Assembly: GCA_015767355.1 (NCBI GenBank)
Contig: JADWMH010000140.1
Coordinates: 1-5,627 of the forward strand
Direction: 5' to 3'
Length of the DNA stretch: 5,627 bases
Source of the DNA: Gammaproteobacteria bacterium
GTDB lineage: Bacteria > Pseudomonadota > Gammaproteobacteria > Chromatiales > Chromatiaceae
Shown piece after piece: positions 1 through 5,613 of the stretch. The notes beneath the pieces were generated by a model. That model searched no databases, was not told the DNA's origin, and saw nothing but the letters and a program-made list of their open reading frames with translations. Position 1 is the first letter of the stretch. Every line of letters starts with the position of its first letter. Position numbers and translations under genes: made by a program.

Positions 1-1
1 A

Positions 2-40
2 CGAGGCGCATCAAAATCCGTACCAAATCGATGCGCCTCG
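2..40. repeat. 11-bp perfect inverted repeat (hairpin) downstream of htpG
   Basis: Bases 2-12 (CGAGGCGCATC) are the exact reverse complement of bases 30-40, with a 17-base loop. The GC-rich stem lies about 80 bases past the htpG stop codon, so it could act as a 3' structure or terminator for htpG. No T-run can be seen after the distal arm on the minus strand because the window ends at base 1. It directly adjoins the repeat at 41-96 and may be part of the same element. The hairpin is certain; its function is inference. Confidence 0.6.
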
Positions 41-96
41 CAAGCTCGGCACATCCTATAGGGTGTTATCCTCCACGGAGTTATTGAGAAGTTACT
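41..96 (+). repeat. Divergent copy of the intergenic repeat found upstream of htpG
   Basis: This stretch begins CAAGCTCGG (41-49) and ends with CACGGAGTTATTGAGAAGTTA (74-94, starting at CACGG). The same order, CAAGCTTCGG then CACGGGTTATTGAGATGTTA, occurs at 2205-2238, but with 4 rather than 24 bases between the two blocks. The extra 20 bases here contain one of two direct TCCTATAG octamers (54-61 and 96-103). Bases 76-96 also match the minus strand of 2070-2090 at 19 of 21 positions. It lies between the end of htpG and the window edge and contains no plausible gene. Confidence 0.55.
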
Positions 97-117
97 CCTA
101 TAGCAGACAACTACTTG

Positions 118-2034
118 TTATTTTACCGCAGAGAGCAAGCCATTCAAGCGACGCACGAAGCCTGCAGGATCTTCAAGCTTGCCACCTTCAGCCAGCAGGG
201 CCTGGTCGAATATTACACTGCTGAGATCTTCGAACTCCTGCTGCTCTTGTGTCGATTTGAGCTTGCTCACCACAGGGTGATCCAGGTTAATCTCCAGCGT
301 CGGTATTGTCGGCGGTGCATCCTGTCCCATCTGCTGTAACACTCGCGCCAGATTCTGGCTCATGTCATGATCTTCGACTACCAGACAGGCCGGTGACTCT
401 GTCAGGCGCTGACTGAGGCGAACCTCCTTGACCTTTCCACCCATGGCCTTCTTCAGGCGCTTCAAAAACTTTTCGTGCTTCTTACTACTCTTTTTGTGGC
501 TCTTTTTCTGCTCATCACTCTTGAGGTTCTCAAGATCGACCTCACCCTTGGCGACCGACTGCAGCTGCTTTCCCTTATATTCATTCAGGTGGGAAACCAG
601 CCACTCATCGACATGATCGGTCAGTAGCAGCACCTCGATATCATTCTTTTTGAAGACTTCAAGATGGGGACTGTACTTTGCAGCAGCGATAGAGTCTGCA
701 GTCATGTAATAGATCTTCTGCTGCTCATCCTGCATACGCTCGATGTAACTGTCCAGTGAAACATTTTCAACACCATCCCCTGATGTTGTCGAGACAAAAC
801 GCAACAGCCCGGCGATACGCTCTGCATTGGCGGCATCTTCTGCCGGCCCCTCCTTGAGCACCTTGCCGAAGGTATCCCAGAAGGCCTGGTAATCCTCTGC
901 ATCGTTTTTCGCCATCTTCTCCAGCAGTGTCATAACCCGCTTGACATTGGCATTGCGGATCGAGTCGATCTTCTTGCTGTGCTGCAGAATTTCACGCGAG
1001 ACATTCAGAGGCAGATCGTCAGCATCGACCACGCCCTTGATAAAGCGCAGATAACGGGGCATCAACTTGTCGGCCTCATCCATGATAAAGACGCGCCGCA
1101 CGTAGAGTTTTACGCCATGTTTCTGCTCCGGTGTAAACAGGTCGAAGGGTGCGCGTTTGGGAACGAACAGCAGCGAGGTGTATTCATTGGTTCCCTCCAC
1201 ACGGTTGTGAATTTTCGCCAGCGGCTCTTCAAAATCATGTGCGATGTGCTTGTAGAACTCACTATACTCCTCGTCCTTAATTTCCGATTTTGAGCGCATC
1301 CACAGGGCTGTTCCGGTATTCACCTGTTCCCATTCGGGTTCAGCCTCTTTATCTCCATCTTCGTCATCCTCCCCTGCGTCGAAAATTTCCTTCAGCATCA
1401 TCACCGGCATGGAGATGTGGTCGGAAAATTTGCTGATGACTGAACGCAGACGGAATCCCTCCAGAAATTCACCCTCTTCCTCTTTCAGGTGCAGAATAAC
1501 ATCAGTGCCCCTGTCCATCTTCTCGGCTGTCTCGATAGTGAAGGAGCCTTTGCCGTCTGACTCCCATTTGACGCCATTCTGTGCATCATCACCTGCTCTG
1601 CGGCTGACCAGCGTGACACGGTCCGCAACGATATAGGCCGAGTAGAAGCCGACGCCGAACTGTCCGATCAAACGGCTGTCCTTGACATCGTCACCGGACA
1701 TCGATTCAAAAAATGCTTTGGTGCCGGAACGCGCTATGGTGCCGATATTCTCGGCCACCTCTTCACGGTTCATGCCGATGCCATTATCAGAGATGGTCAG
1801 GGTGCGGTTCTCCTTGTCCACGCTCAGGCGAATCGAAAGATCGGCATCGCCTTCATAGAGCGCATCATTGGAGAGAGCTTCAAAACGGAGTTTCTCTGCA
1901 GCGTCAGATGCATTGGAGATCAACTCGCGCAGAAAAATCTCCTTGTTCGAATAGAGCGAGCGAATCACCAGATTCAGAATCTGTGAAACCTCGGTCTGGA
2001 ATTGTTGTGTTTCCTGGTGCGCGTCAACGGTCAT
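118..2034 (-). CDS. htpG: Molecular chaperone HtpG (bacterial Hsp90)
   Basis: This gene encodes the 638-residue cytosolic ATP-dependent Hsp90 chaperone, a homodimer that remodels client proteins late in folding and under heat stress. The N-terminal GHKL ATPase domain is complete: EIFLRELISNASDA (residues 32-45, with catalytic Glu37 and Mg-binding Asn41), DNGIGM (83-88), GTIARSGT (98-105) and the glycine-rich lid GQFGVGFYS (124-132). The middle domain carries NVSREILQ with its conserved arginine, and the C-terminal dimerisation domain ends intact. The length is close to the E. coli protein (624 residues). Two local differences stand out: an acidic linker (GEDDEDGD) between the N and middle domains, and a very lysine-rich helix at 510-529. 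A GGAG lies 11 bases before the ATG. No clear sigma-32 heat-shock promoter was found in the 5' spacer, which is largely occupied by a repeat. The gene is preceded by pyrF on the same strand. Confidence 0.98.
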   Translation of the reverse strand: MTVDAHQETQQFQTEVSQILNLVIRSLYSNKEIFLRELISNASDAAEKLRFEALSNDALYEGDADLSIRLSVDKENRTLTISDNGIGMNREEVAENIGTIARSGTKAFFESMSGDDVKDSRLIGQFGVGFYSAYIVADRVTLVSRRAGDDAQNGVKWESDGKGSFTIETAEKMDRGTDVILHLKEEEGEFLEGFRLRSVISKFSDHISMPVMMLKEIFDAGEDDEDGDKEAEPEWEQVNTGTALWMRSKSEIKDEEYSEFYKHIAHDFEEPLAKIHNRVEGTNEYTSLLFVPKRAPFDLFTPEQKHGVKLYVRRVFIMDEADKLMPRYLRFIKGVVDADDLPLNVSREILQHSKKIDSIRNANVKRVMTLLEKMAKNDAEDYQAFWDTFGKVLKEGPAEDAANAERIAGLLRFVSTTSGDGVENVSLDSYIERMQDEQQKIYYMTADSIAAAKYSPHLEVFKKNDIEVLLLTDHVDEWLVSHLNEYKGKQLQSVAKGEVDLENLKSDEQKKSHKKSSKKHEKFLKRLKKAMGGKVKEVRLSQRLTESPACLVVEDHDMSQNLARVLQQMGQDAPPTIPTLEINLDHPVVSKLKSTQEQQEFEDLSSVIFDQALLAEGGKLEDPAGFVRRLNGLLSAVK

Positions 2035-2045
2035 GGTATATTTAT

Positions 2046-2049
2046 CTCC
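2046..2049 (-). promoter_or_regulatory. Ribosome binding site of htpG
   Basis: GGAG on the minus strand, 11 bases before the ATG at 2034. The spacing is slightly long. It supports the ATG at 2034, which also gives the N-terminus expected for the family. Confidence 0.55.
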
Positions 2050-2129
2050 AAAATGATGTTCAATTTTTTAGTAATTCCTCAATAACTCCGCGCAGGAAAG
2101 CAGGGCTGGGAATTGCTTTTCAGGGCTGT

Positions 2130-2149
2130 ATAAAACAGGGATGTTTTAT
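2130..2149. repeat. 7-bp hairpin inside the composite repeat
   Basis: ATAAAAC (2130-2136) pairs exactly with GTTTTAT (2143-2149) around a 6-base loop, AGGGAT. The stem is AT-rich and weak by itself. The loop repeats the CAGGGAT word that also occurs at 2159-2165, so the centre of the element seems built from duplicated pieces. Confidence 0.5.
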
Positions 2150-2155
2150 CAGAGC

Positions 2156-2185
2156 TTACAGGGATGTATTCACGCGTCCCTGTAA
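2156..2185. terminator. 9-bp perfect hairpin, possible 3' structure for pyrF
   Basis: TTACAGGGA (2156-2164) pairs exactly with TCCCTGTAA (2177-2185) around a 12-base loop. It is the strongest local stem in the gap and lies just over 100 bases past the pyrF stop on the minus strand. It is not followed by a T-run there, so it is not a classical intrinsic terminator; a role in stopping or stabilising the lapB-pyrF transcript is inference. Confidence 0.3.
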
Positions 2186-2293
2186 AGCGGATCCCAGCTC
2201 TGCACAAGCTTCGGAATTCACGGGTTATTGAGATGTTAAATTTCTTACGACGAATGCAGAGAATATTGGGTCGCGAATTTGAGTTTCAAGGCC

Positions 2294-2983
2294 TCAGGTG
2301 AGGGAATCTGCAATTTGCTGCAGTGCCTGCATTGGATCCTCAGCCGCAGTGATCGGACGACCGATCACCAGGTAGTTCGATCCGGCATTCATAGCATCCT
2401 GCGGTGTCATCACACGCCGCTGGTCAGCCGTATCACTCCCAGCCGGACGCACCCCCGGGGTCACCAGTAGAAATTCATCACCCAGGTCGCTGCGCAGCTG
2501 CTGCGCCTCCCGCGGTGAGCACACTACACCATGCATGCCGCTGCTCCGGGCCAGTGCTGCAAGACGGCTGACATTATCAGCCGCACCACCGCTAAATCCT
2601 ACCTCGGCAAGCTCCTCTTCACTGAAACTGGTAAGAATAGTGACTGCAATCAGCAGCGTTTCAGTCGACGACTTGTCGACTGCTTCACGCGCCGCCTGCA
2701 TCATTCTGCGGCCGCCTGAAGCATGCACATTCATCATCCACACGCCCAGATCCGCCCCTGCGCGACAGGCGCCGGCAACGGTATTCGGAATATCATGAAA
2801 TTTGAGATCGAGGAATACATCGAATCCCCTGCTCATGCAGGCTTCTACCAGGGCCGGCCCCATGCGGGTAAACATCTCTTTCCCCACCTTGACCCGGCAC
2901 AACTGCGGATCCAGTTTCTCCAGCAGTTCAAATGCAGGCTGTTGCGTCGGGTAATCCAGTGCAACGATTATAGGTGATTGCAT
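2294..2983 (-). CDS. pyrF: Orotidine 5'-phosphate decarboxylase
   Basis: PyrF carries out the last step of de novo UMP synthesis, the cofactor-free decarboxylation of orotidine 5'-phosphate, in the cytosol as a TIM-barrel dimer. The 229-residue protein has the full set of family motifs: Asp10 in VALDY, Lys32 in VKVGKEMF, the catalytic Asp-x-Lys-x-x-Asp array as Asp59, Lys61 and Asp64 in DLKFHDIPNT, then TPGVRP (175-180) and the phosphate-binding GRPI (208-211). The length fits the family (E. coli 245). The ATG at 2983 is set by an AGGAG nine bases upstream that overlaps the stop codon of lapB, so the two genes are probably translationally coupled. The lapB-pyrF pairing is conserved in many gammaproteobacteria, although the two functions are not obviously related. 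Confidence 0.97.
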   Translation of the reverse strand: MQSPIIVALDYPTQQPAFELLEKLDPQLCRVKVGKEMFTRMGPALVEACMSRGFDVFLDLKFHDIPNTVAGACRAGADLGVWMMNVHASGGRRMMQAAREAVDKSSTETLLIAVTILTSFSEEELAEVGFSGGAADNVSRLAALARSSGMHGVVCSPREAQQLRSDLGDEFLLVTPGVRPAGSDTADQRRVMTPQDAMNAGSNYLVIGRPITAAEDPMQALQQIADSLT

Positions 2984-2992
2984 GCGTCGTAA

Positions 2993-2997
2993 CTCCT
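2993..2997 (-). promoter_or_regulatory. Ribosome binding site of pyrF, overlapping the lapB stop
   Basis: AGGAG on the minus strand, nine bases before the pyrF ATG. Its first two bases are the last two bases of the lapB TAG stop codon (2998-2996), so a ribosome terminating on lapB covers the pyrF start signal. This arrangement suggests translational coupling. Confidence 0.75.
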
Positions 2998-4153
2998 ATT
3001 TGGTCTCAGTCGGCAGCATGGTCCCCCAGGAGCGGCAACCCGGGCACTGCCAGTGGATAGTACGTGTCGTAAAGCCGCAGCGGTGGCACAGATAGGCAGA
3101 TTGCCTGGCAGCCATGCGCTCTACAAACTGATTGATCATCTGTAAAAACTGCGACTGATGTTCTCCCTGCTGCGCCATGCGCATGGAGATTAACTGGTGA
3201 ATGCCATTGAGATCCGGTGTATTGGCAAGCTCGGAAGTCAAAAACTCTATTGCCGCATCAGCCCCTTCGCTATTCTCGAGCTCGTGAGCAATCTCCAGCA
3301 TAACCTGGATATTCCTCTTGTTTGCGTAGATCTCACGCAGCCATTCAATCCATTGGGACTGCTGCTGCGAACGCCGGTAGCATTCCGCCATTGGGCGTAA
3401 AATCTCTCCGATATAGTTGGGATGCTGATCAGCAATCTGCTTGAAGCGGACGATGGCCTCCCGGCAGGCGCCGCGCTTTTCGGAGATTCCAGCCATGATC
3501 AACTGTGGCCGTAAAGCCAGGGGGGCTACCTCAAGCCCCTGCTTCAAATAGCTCTCGGCCTGCGCCTCATCGTCGCTCTTGATCGCCAGCTCTGCGAGTT
3601 CACACAGAAAGTGAGCCTGATCATCTCCCTCTCCCTTCCCGCCAAGCAGATCCAGACGCTGACTCACCTCGAGTGACTTCTGCCAGTCTTTTTCATGTTG
3701 ATAGATCATTTTCAGGTTGGTCAGCGCTGGCTGCAGCTGACGCTTGCTCTCGACCAACTCTTCAAACAATCCCTCTGCACGATCCAACAGTCCGGCTTTC
3801 ATGTAATCGTTGCCCAGGGACAGCAGAGCCTGCGAACGCTGATCCGCTGACAAAGTAGAGCGTGCAATCAAATTCTGGTGGATGCGAATCGCCCGATCGA
3901 CCTCGCCGCGCCGGCGGAACAGGCTGCCGAGAGCAAGGTGCATTTCAACAGTTTCACTGTTGACCTCCAGCATGCCGACAAAAACGTCGATCGCCTTGTC
4001 AGGCTGTTCATTCACCAGGTAGTTAAGACCGCGGTAATAGGCGGAGTCCATATCCGCTTCACACTGACGCTCCTGGTGCTGACGCATGGAGCGCCTGGCA
4101 GCCAGCCAGCCGGAAGCGGCGGCAACAGGCAACAGTAAGAGAATGAGATCCAT
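2996..4153 (-). CDS. lapB: LapB (YciM), TPR-repeat regulator of lipopolysaccharide assembly
   Basis: LapB is an inner-membrane-anchored cytoplasmic protein that promotes FtsH-dependent breakdown of LpxC and so limits lipid A synthesis. This 385-residue protein is close to the E. coli length (389). It starts with one hydrophobic anchor (residues 2-19, LILLLLPVAAASGWLAA) followed by positive RRSMR. Tetratricopeptide-type helical repeats follow, clearest at about 38-69, 70-103 (LGSLFRRRGEVDRAIRIHQ) and 111-144. The C-terminus is a rubredoxin-like zinc domain with Cys356, Cys359, Cys370 and Cys373 in CHRCGF and CPGCRSWG. The ATG at 4153 gives the expected anchor, though no good ribosome binding site precedes it. 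pyrF follows after 12 bases. The usual upstream neighbour lapA is absent; a divergent dehydrogenase gene lies there instead, so the promoter must be in the 149-base spacer. Confidence 0.95.
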   Translation of the reverse strand: MDLILLLLPVAAASGWLAARRSMRQHQERQCEADMDSAYYRGLNYLVNEQPDKAIDVFVGMLEVNSETVEMHLALGSLFRRRGEVDRAIRIHQNLIARSTLSADQRSQALLSLGNDYMKAGLLDRAEGLFEELVESKRQLQPALTNLKMIYQHEKDWQKSLEVSQRLDLLGGKGEGDDQAHFLCELAELAIKSDDEAQAESYLKQGLEVAPLALRPQLIMAGISEKRGACREAIVRFKQIADQHPNYIGEILRPMAECYRRSQQQSQWIEWLREIYANKRNIQVMLEIAHELENSEGADAAIEFLTSELANTPDLNGIHQLISMRMAQQGEHQSQFLQMINQFVERMAARQSAYLCHRCGFTTRTIHWQCPGCRSWGTMLPTETK

Positions 4154-4302
4154 TAATTCAAACTAAGGGATGATGCATTTATTAAAATACAATTGATCCA
4201 CGGGGAATTTGAGTTTACAGACGAGAGAATGATTTTTCCAGCCATTTAGCTGTGGTTCCTTTACACTCGACCTCTACCATCAAAATTAAGAGTGAGAGAA
4301 TC
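4154..4302. promoter_or_regulatory. Divergent intergenic region driving lapB-pyrF and the dehydrogenase
   Basis: The genes on both sides are transcribed away from this 149-base spacer, so both promoters should lie in or near it. It is AT-rich around 4178-4195 (TTTATTAAAATACAATTG). I could not find a convincing sigma-70 pair on either strand: TTGATC (4193-4198) followed 17 bases later by TACAGA is the best plus-strand candidate and is weak. A 12-mer, GAATTTGAGTTT (4205-4216), also occurs at 2275-2286 just beyond the other end of the lapB-pyrF unit. The regulatory role rests on gene layout only. Confidence 0.4.
4288..4300 (+). promoter_or_regulatory. Purine-rich ribosome binding region of the dehydrogenase
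   Basis: AAGAGTGAGAGAA lies just before the ATG at 4303. It offers AAGAG ten bases, or GAGAG four bases, upstream of the start. This favours 4303 over the in-frame GTG at 4252, which would add 17 residues unlike the family before the first beta strand. Confidence 0.5.
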
Positions 4303-5016
4303 ATGTCAGAATTCAACCATCAAACCATCATTATCACTGGCGCCGCCGGAAATCTAGGCGCAGCAGTTGCACAAACATTTGCTGCTGCGGGGGCCAATAT
4401 CGTACTTGTCGACATCGACGAGGAGCGTCTATTACAGACTCAGAGAAGTCTTCCAGCGGGAACAGAGTCGCTGATCATCCCGACAAACCTGATCGACCCG
4501 CAGTCTGTCTCCGCTATGGTCAGTAAAGCCAGGGGGAAATTTGGTCAAATCGATATTCTCGCCAATATCGCCGGCGGCTTTACCATGGGGCCTCTGATTC
4601 ACGAGACTGCAGACAGGGATTGGGACTTCATGATGAATCTGAATGTGCGCTCCGTATTCAACTGCTGCCGGGCCGTTATCCCCGCCATGCTGGAAAACGG
4701 AGGAGGCAAAATCATCAACATATCGGCGCGCGCCGCACGTGAGGGCAAGGCGAAAATGGGTCCCTATTGCGCCTCCAAAGCTGCTGTCATCACCCTCACC
4801 GAGACGCTCTCAGCAGAAAACAGGGAAAGCGACATCAACGTCAACTGCATACTGCCGGGAACCATCGACACACCCCGCAATCGCGAGGATATGCCCGATG
4901 CCGATCACAGCAAGTGGGTACCCCCGCAAGCGCTGGCCGATGTCATTCGGTTCCTGGCATCAGATGCAGCACGTTGCGTCACGGGCGCTGCAATTCCCGT
5001 GTACGGGAAGAGTTGA
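4303..5016 (+). CDS. Short-chain dehydrogenase/reductase (classical SDR, substrate unknown)
   Basis: This is a 237-residue cytosolic NAD(P)-dependent oxidoreductase of the classical SDR family. Visible motifs are the Rossmann glycine motif TGAAGNLG (12-19), Asp37 at the end of beta strand 2, a variant NIAGG (88-92) in place of NNAG, and a full catalytic tetrad Asn114, Ser141, Tyr155 and Lys159 (YCASK). PGTIDTP (residues in the INVNCILPG region) and the GAAIPVYG end are also typical. Asp37 suggests NAD(H) rather than NADP(H), by family rule. The sequence is FabG-like, but a role in fatty-acid synthesis is unlikely because there are no fab genes beside it. I chose the ATG at 4303; a GTG at 4252 is in frame. 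It is transcribed alone, divergent from lapB and convergent with the DoxX gene. Confidence 0.93.
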   Translation: MSEFNHQTIIITGAAGNLGAAVAQTFAAAGANIVLVDIDEERLLQTQRSLPAGTESLIIPTNLIDPQSVSAMVSKARGKFGQIDILANIAGGFTMGPLIHETADRDWDFMMNLNVRSVFNCCRAVIPAMLENGGGKIINISARAAREGKAKMGPYCASKAAVITLTETLSAENRESDINVNCILPGTIDTPRNREDMPDADHSKWVPPQALADVIRFLASDAARCVTGAAIPVYGKS

Positions 5017-5017
5017 T

Positions 5018-5038
5018 AGGTTTTAGGTTTTAGGTTTT
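5018..5038 (+). repeat. Three tandem AGGTTTT heptamers after the dehydrogenase stop
   Basis: Three exact copies of AGGTTTT start one base after the TGA stop. The last copy also pairs with the AAAACC at 5042-5047 to give GGTTTTAAGAAAACC, a 6-bp stem with a 3-base loop. The array resembles short T/G-rich repeats often seen in bacterial intergenic gaps and is prone to copy-number change by slippage. No function can be assigned. Confidence 0.75.
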
Positions 5039-5044
5039 AAGAAA

Positions 5045-5113
5045 ACCATGAATCACACGAAAAACCGGATCAATCAGTTAAATTTTTTTCGTGTCTTTCG
5101 TGCTTTTCGTGGT
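5045..5113. repeat. CACGAAA-type inverted repeat in the convergent gap
   Basis: The right side carries TTCGTG three times with a period of nine bases (5088, 5097, 5106). The left side is its inverted counterpart: ACACGAAAAA (5055-5064) pairs perfectly with TTTTTCGTGT (5085-5094), and ACCATGAA (5045-5052) pairs with TTCGTGGT (5106-5113) with one mismatch. The left arm is shorter by exactly one 9-base unit. Repeats built on CACGAA units are widespread in intergenic DNA of many proteobacteria. It lies between two convergent genes, so it could form a bidirectional 3' structure; that is inference. Confidence 0.7.
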
Positions 5114-5126
5114 AAAAAGGTGTTGA

Positions 5127-5573
5127 TTAACTCTTTAGCTTTTTGCTCCAGAAAAAATCCAGAGAGATCTTCTCAGGGCCAAAGACGAAAATCACAGCCA
5201 GCATTACTCCCCACACAGCATGCTGCATCTCTCCTGCAGGTGAAATGTCAGGATAGGAGGTTGCTGCAACGATGTTCAGTATAAACAGTCCCAGGGCAGC
5301 GGGTCGTGTCAACAGGCCAAAAACCAGCAGAACCGGCAGCATCAGCTCGGCGCCGGTTGCCAGCCAGGCAGCAATTTCAGGCGACATCACAGGAACCGCA
5401 TACTCATAACGAAACAGATCCAGCGTCGTCGACCAACTCTTGATTTTGGTCATGCCGGAATCAAAAAAAACCTTGGCGGCCCACAGGCGGAAACCCAGCA
5501 GCAGCAAAGGCTTGAAAACCAGGTTTGTCGGCAAGCAGTCAGCCATTAAAAAACCGGATAGAAAATTTCTCAT
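5127..5573 (-). CDS. DoxX-family membrane protein
   Basis: A 148-residue integral membrane protein with about four hydrophobic segments, near residues 18-37, 67-88, 91-107 and 117-132. The signature LGFRLWAAKVFFDSGMTKI (26-44) followed by an aromatic-rich loop, the E-L-x-L-P motif around residue 76-80 and the closing FGPEKISLD are typical of the DoxX family. Members of this family lack a firmly shared biochemical role; some act in respiratory or redox complexes. In many proteobacteria such genes end operons with DUF692/DUF2063 (metal-binding peptide maturation) genes, but any such partner would lie outside the window. GAGGGG nine bases before the ATG at 5573 supports this start; Met10 is an alternative. 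The gene converges on the dehydrogenase. Confidence 0.85.
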   Translation of the reverse strand: MRNFLSGFLMADCLPTNLVFKPLLLLGFRLWAAKVFFDSGMTKIKSWSTTLDLFRYEYAVPVMSPEIAAWLATGAELMLPVLLVFGLLTRPAALGLFILNIVAATSYPDISPAGEMQHAVWGVMLAVIFVFGPEKISLDFFWSKKLKS

Positions 5574-5582
5574 CTTATTATT

Positions 5583-5588
5583 CCCCTC
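5583..5588 (-). promoter_or_regulatory. Ribosome binding site of the DoxX gene
   Basis: GAGGGG on the minus strand, nine bases before the ATG at 5573. Good strength and spacing favour this start over the internal methionine at residue 10. Confidence 0.6.
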
Positions 5589-5613
5589 TTCCGCATGTTT
5601 TACAGATGAAATG

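Larger units (their letters stand above)
2070..2241. repeat. Composite palindromic intergenic repeat between pyrF and htpG
   Basis: A nested inverted repeat of about 170 bases. The outer pair is CTCAATAACTCCG (2078-2090) against CGGGTTATTGAG (2221-2232), which differ by one inserted base. The middle pair, 2100-2125 against 2178-2203, matches at 21 of 26 positions. Inside lie two perfect hairpins, 2130-2149 and 2156-2185. The outer block recurs at 76-96 beyond htpG, so this is a repeat family and not just a terminator. The element lacks an open reading frame of its own and resembles REP/MITE-type non-autonomous palindromes; that class is inference. Lying between pyrF and htpG, it would fold in any readthrough RNA and separate the two units. 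Confidence 0.7.

Noticed and set aside
2..96. CRISPR-like or tRNA structure at the left edge
   Set aside because: There is one hairpin and no regular repeat-spacer spacing, and no cloverleaf or CCA end could be found.
979..1293. 104-codon plus-strand open frame inside htpG
   Set aside because: It is wholly antisense to the conserved middle domain of HtpG, and has no domain that I recognise.
2050..2110. Sigma-32 heat-shock promoter for htpG
   Set aside because: TTGAGG followed by CATCAT is the nearest match but it has the wrong spacing (18 bases) and poor agreement with CTTGAAA and CCCATNT.
2189..2219. GGATCC, AAGCTT and GAATTC sites within 31 bases, like a cloning polylinker
   Set aside because: The GGATCC lies in a native palindrome arm, and the AAGCTT/CGG block has a diverged counterpart at 41-49, so this is part of the repeat family rather than vector DNA.
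1713..2231. 172-codon plus-strand open frame running out of the htpG start region
   Set aside because: It overlaps htpG antisense and continues through the palindromic repeat; its protein is rich in Arg, Cys and Ser with no recognisable domain, as expected of a shadow frame.
4252..4302. GTG start giving a 254-residue dehydrogenase
   Set aside because: The 17 extra residues precede the normal SDR N-terminus, and the ATG at 4303 has a purine-rich binding region just before it.
5048..5284. 78-codon plus-strand open frame starting in the intergenic repeat
   Set aside because: It starts inside the CACGAA repeat, runs antisense to the DoxX gene and has no ribosome binding site or recognisable domain.
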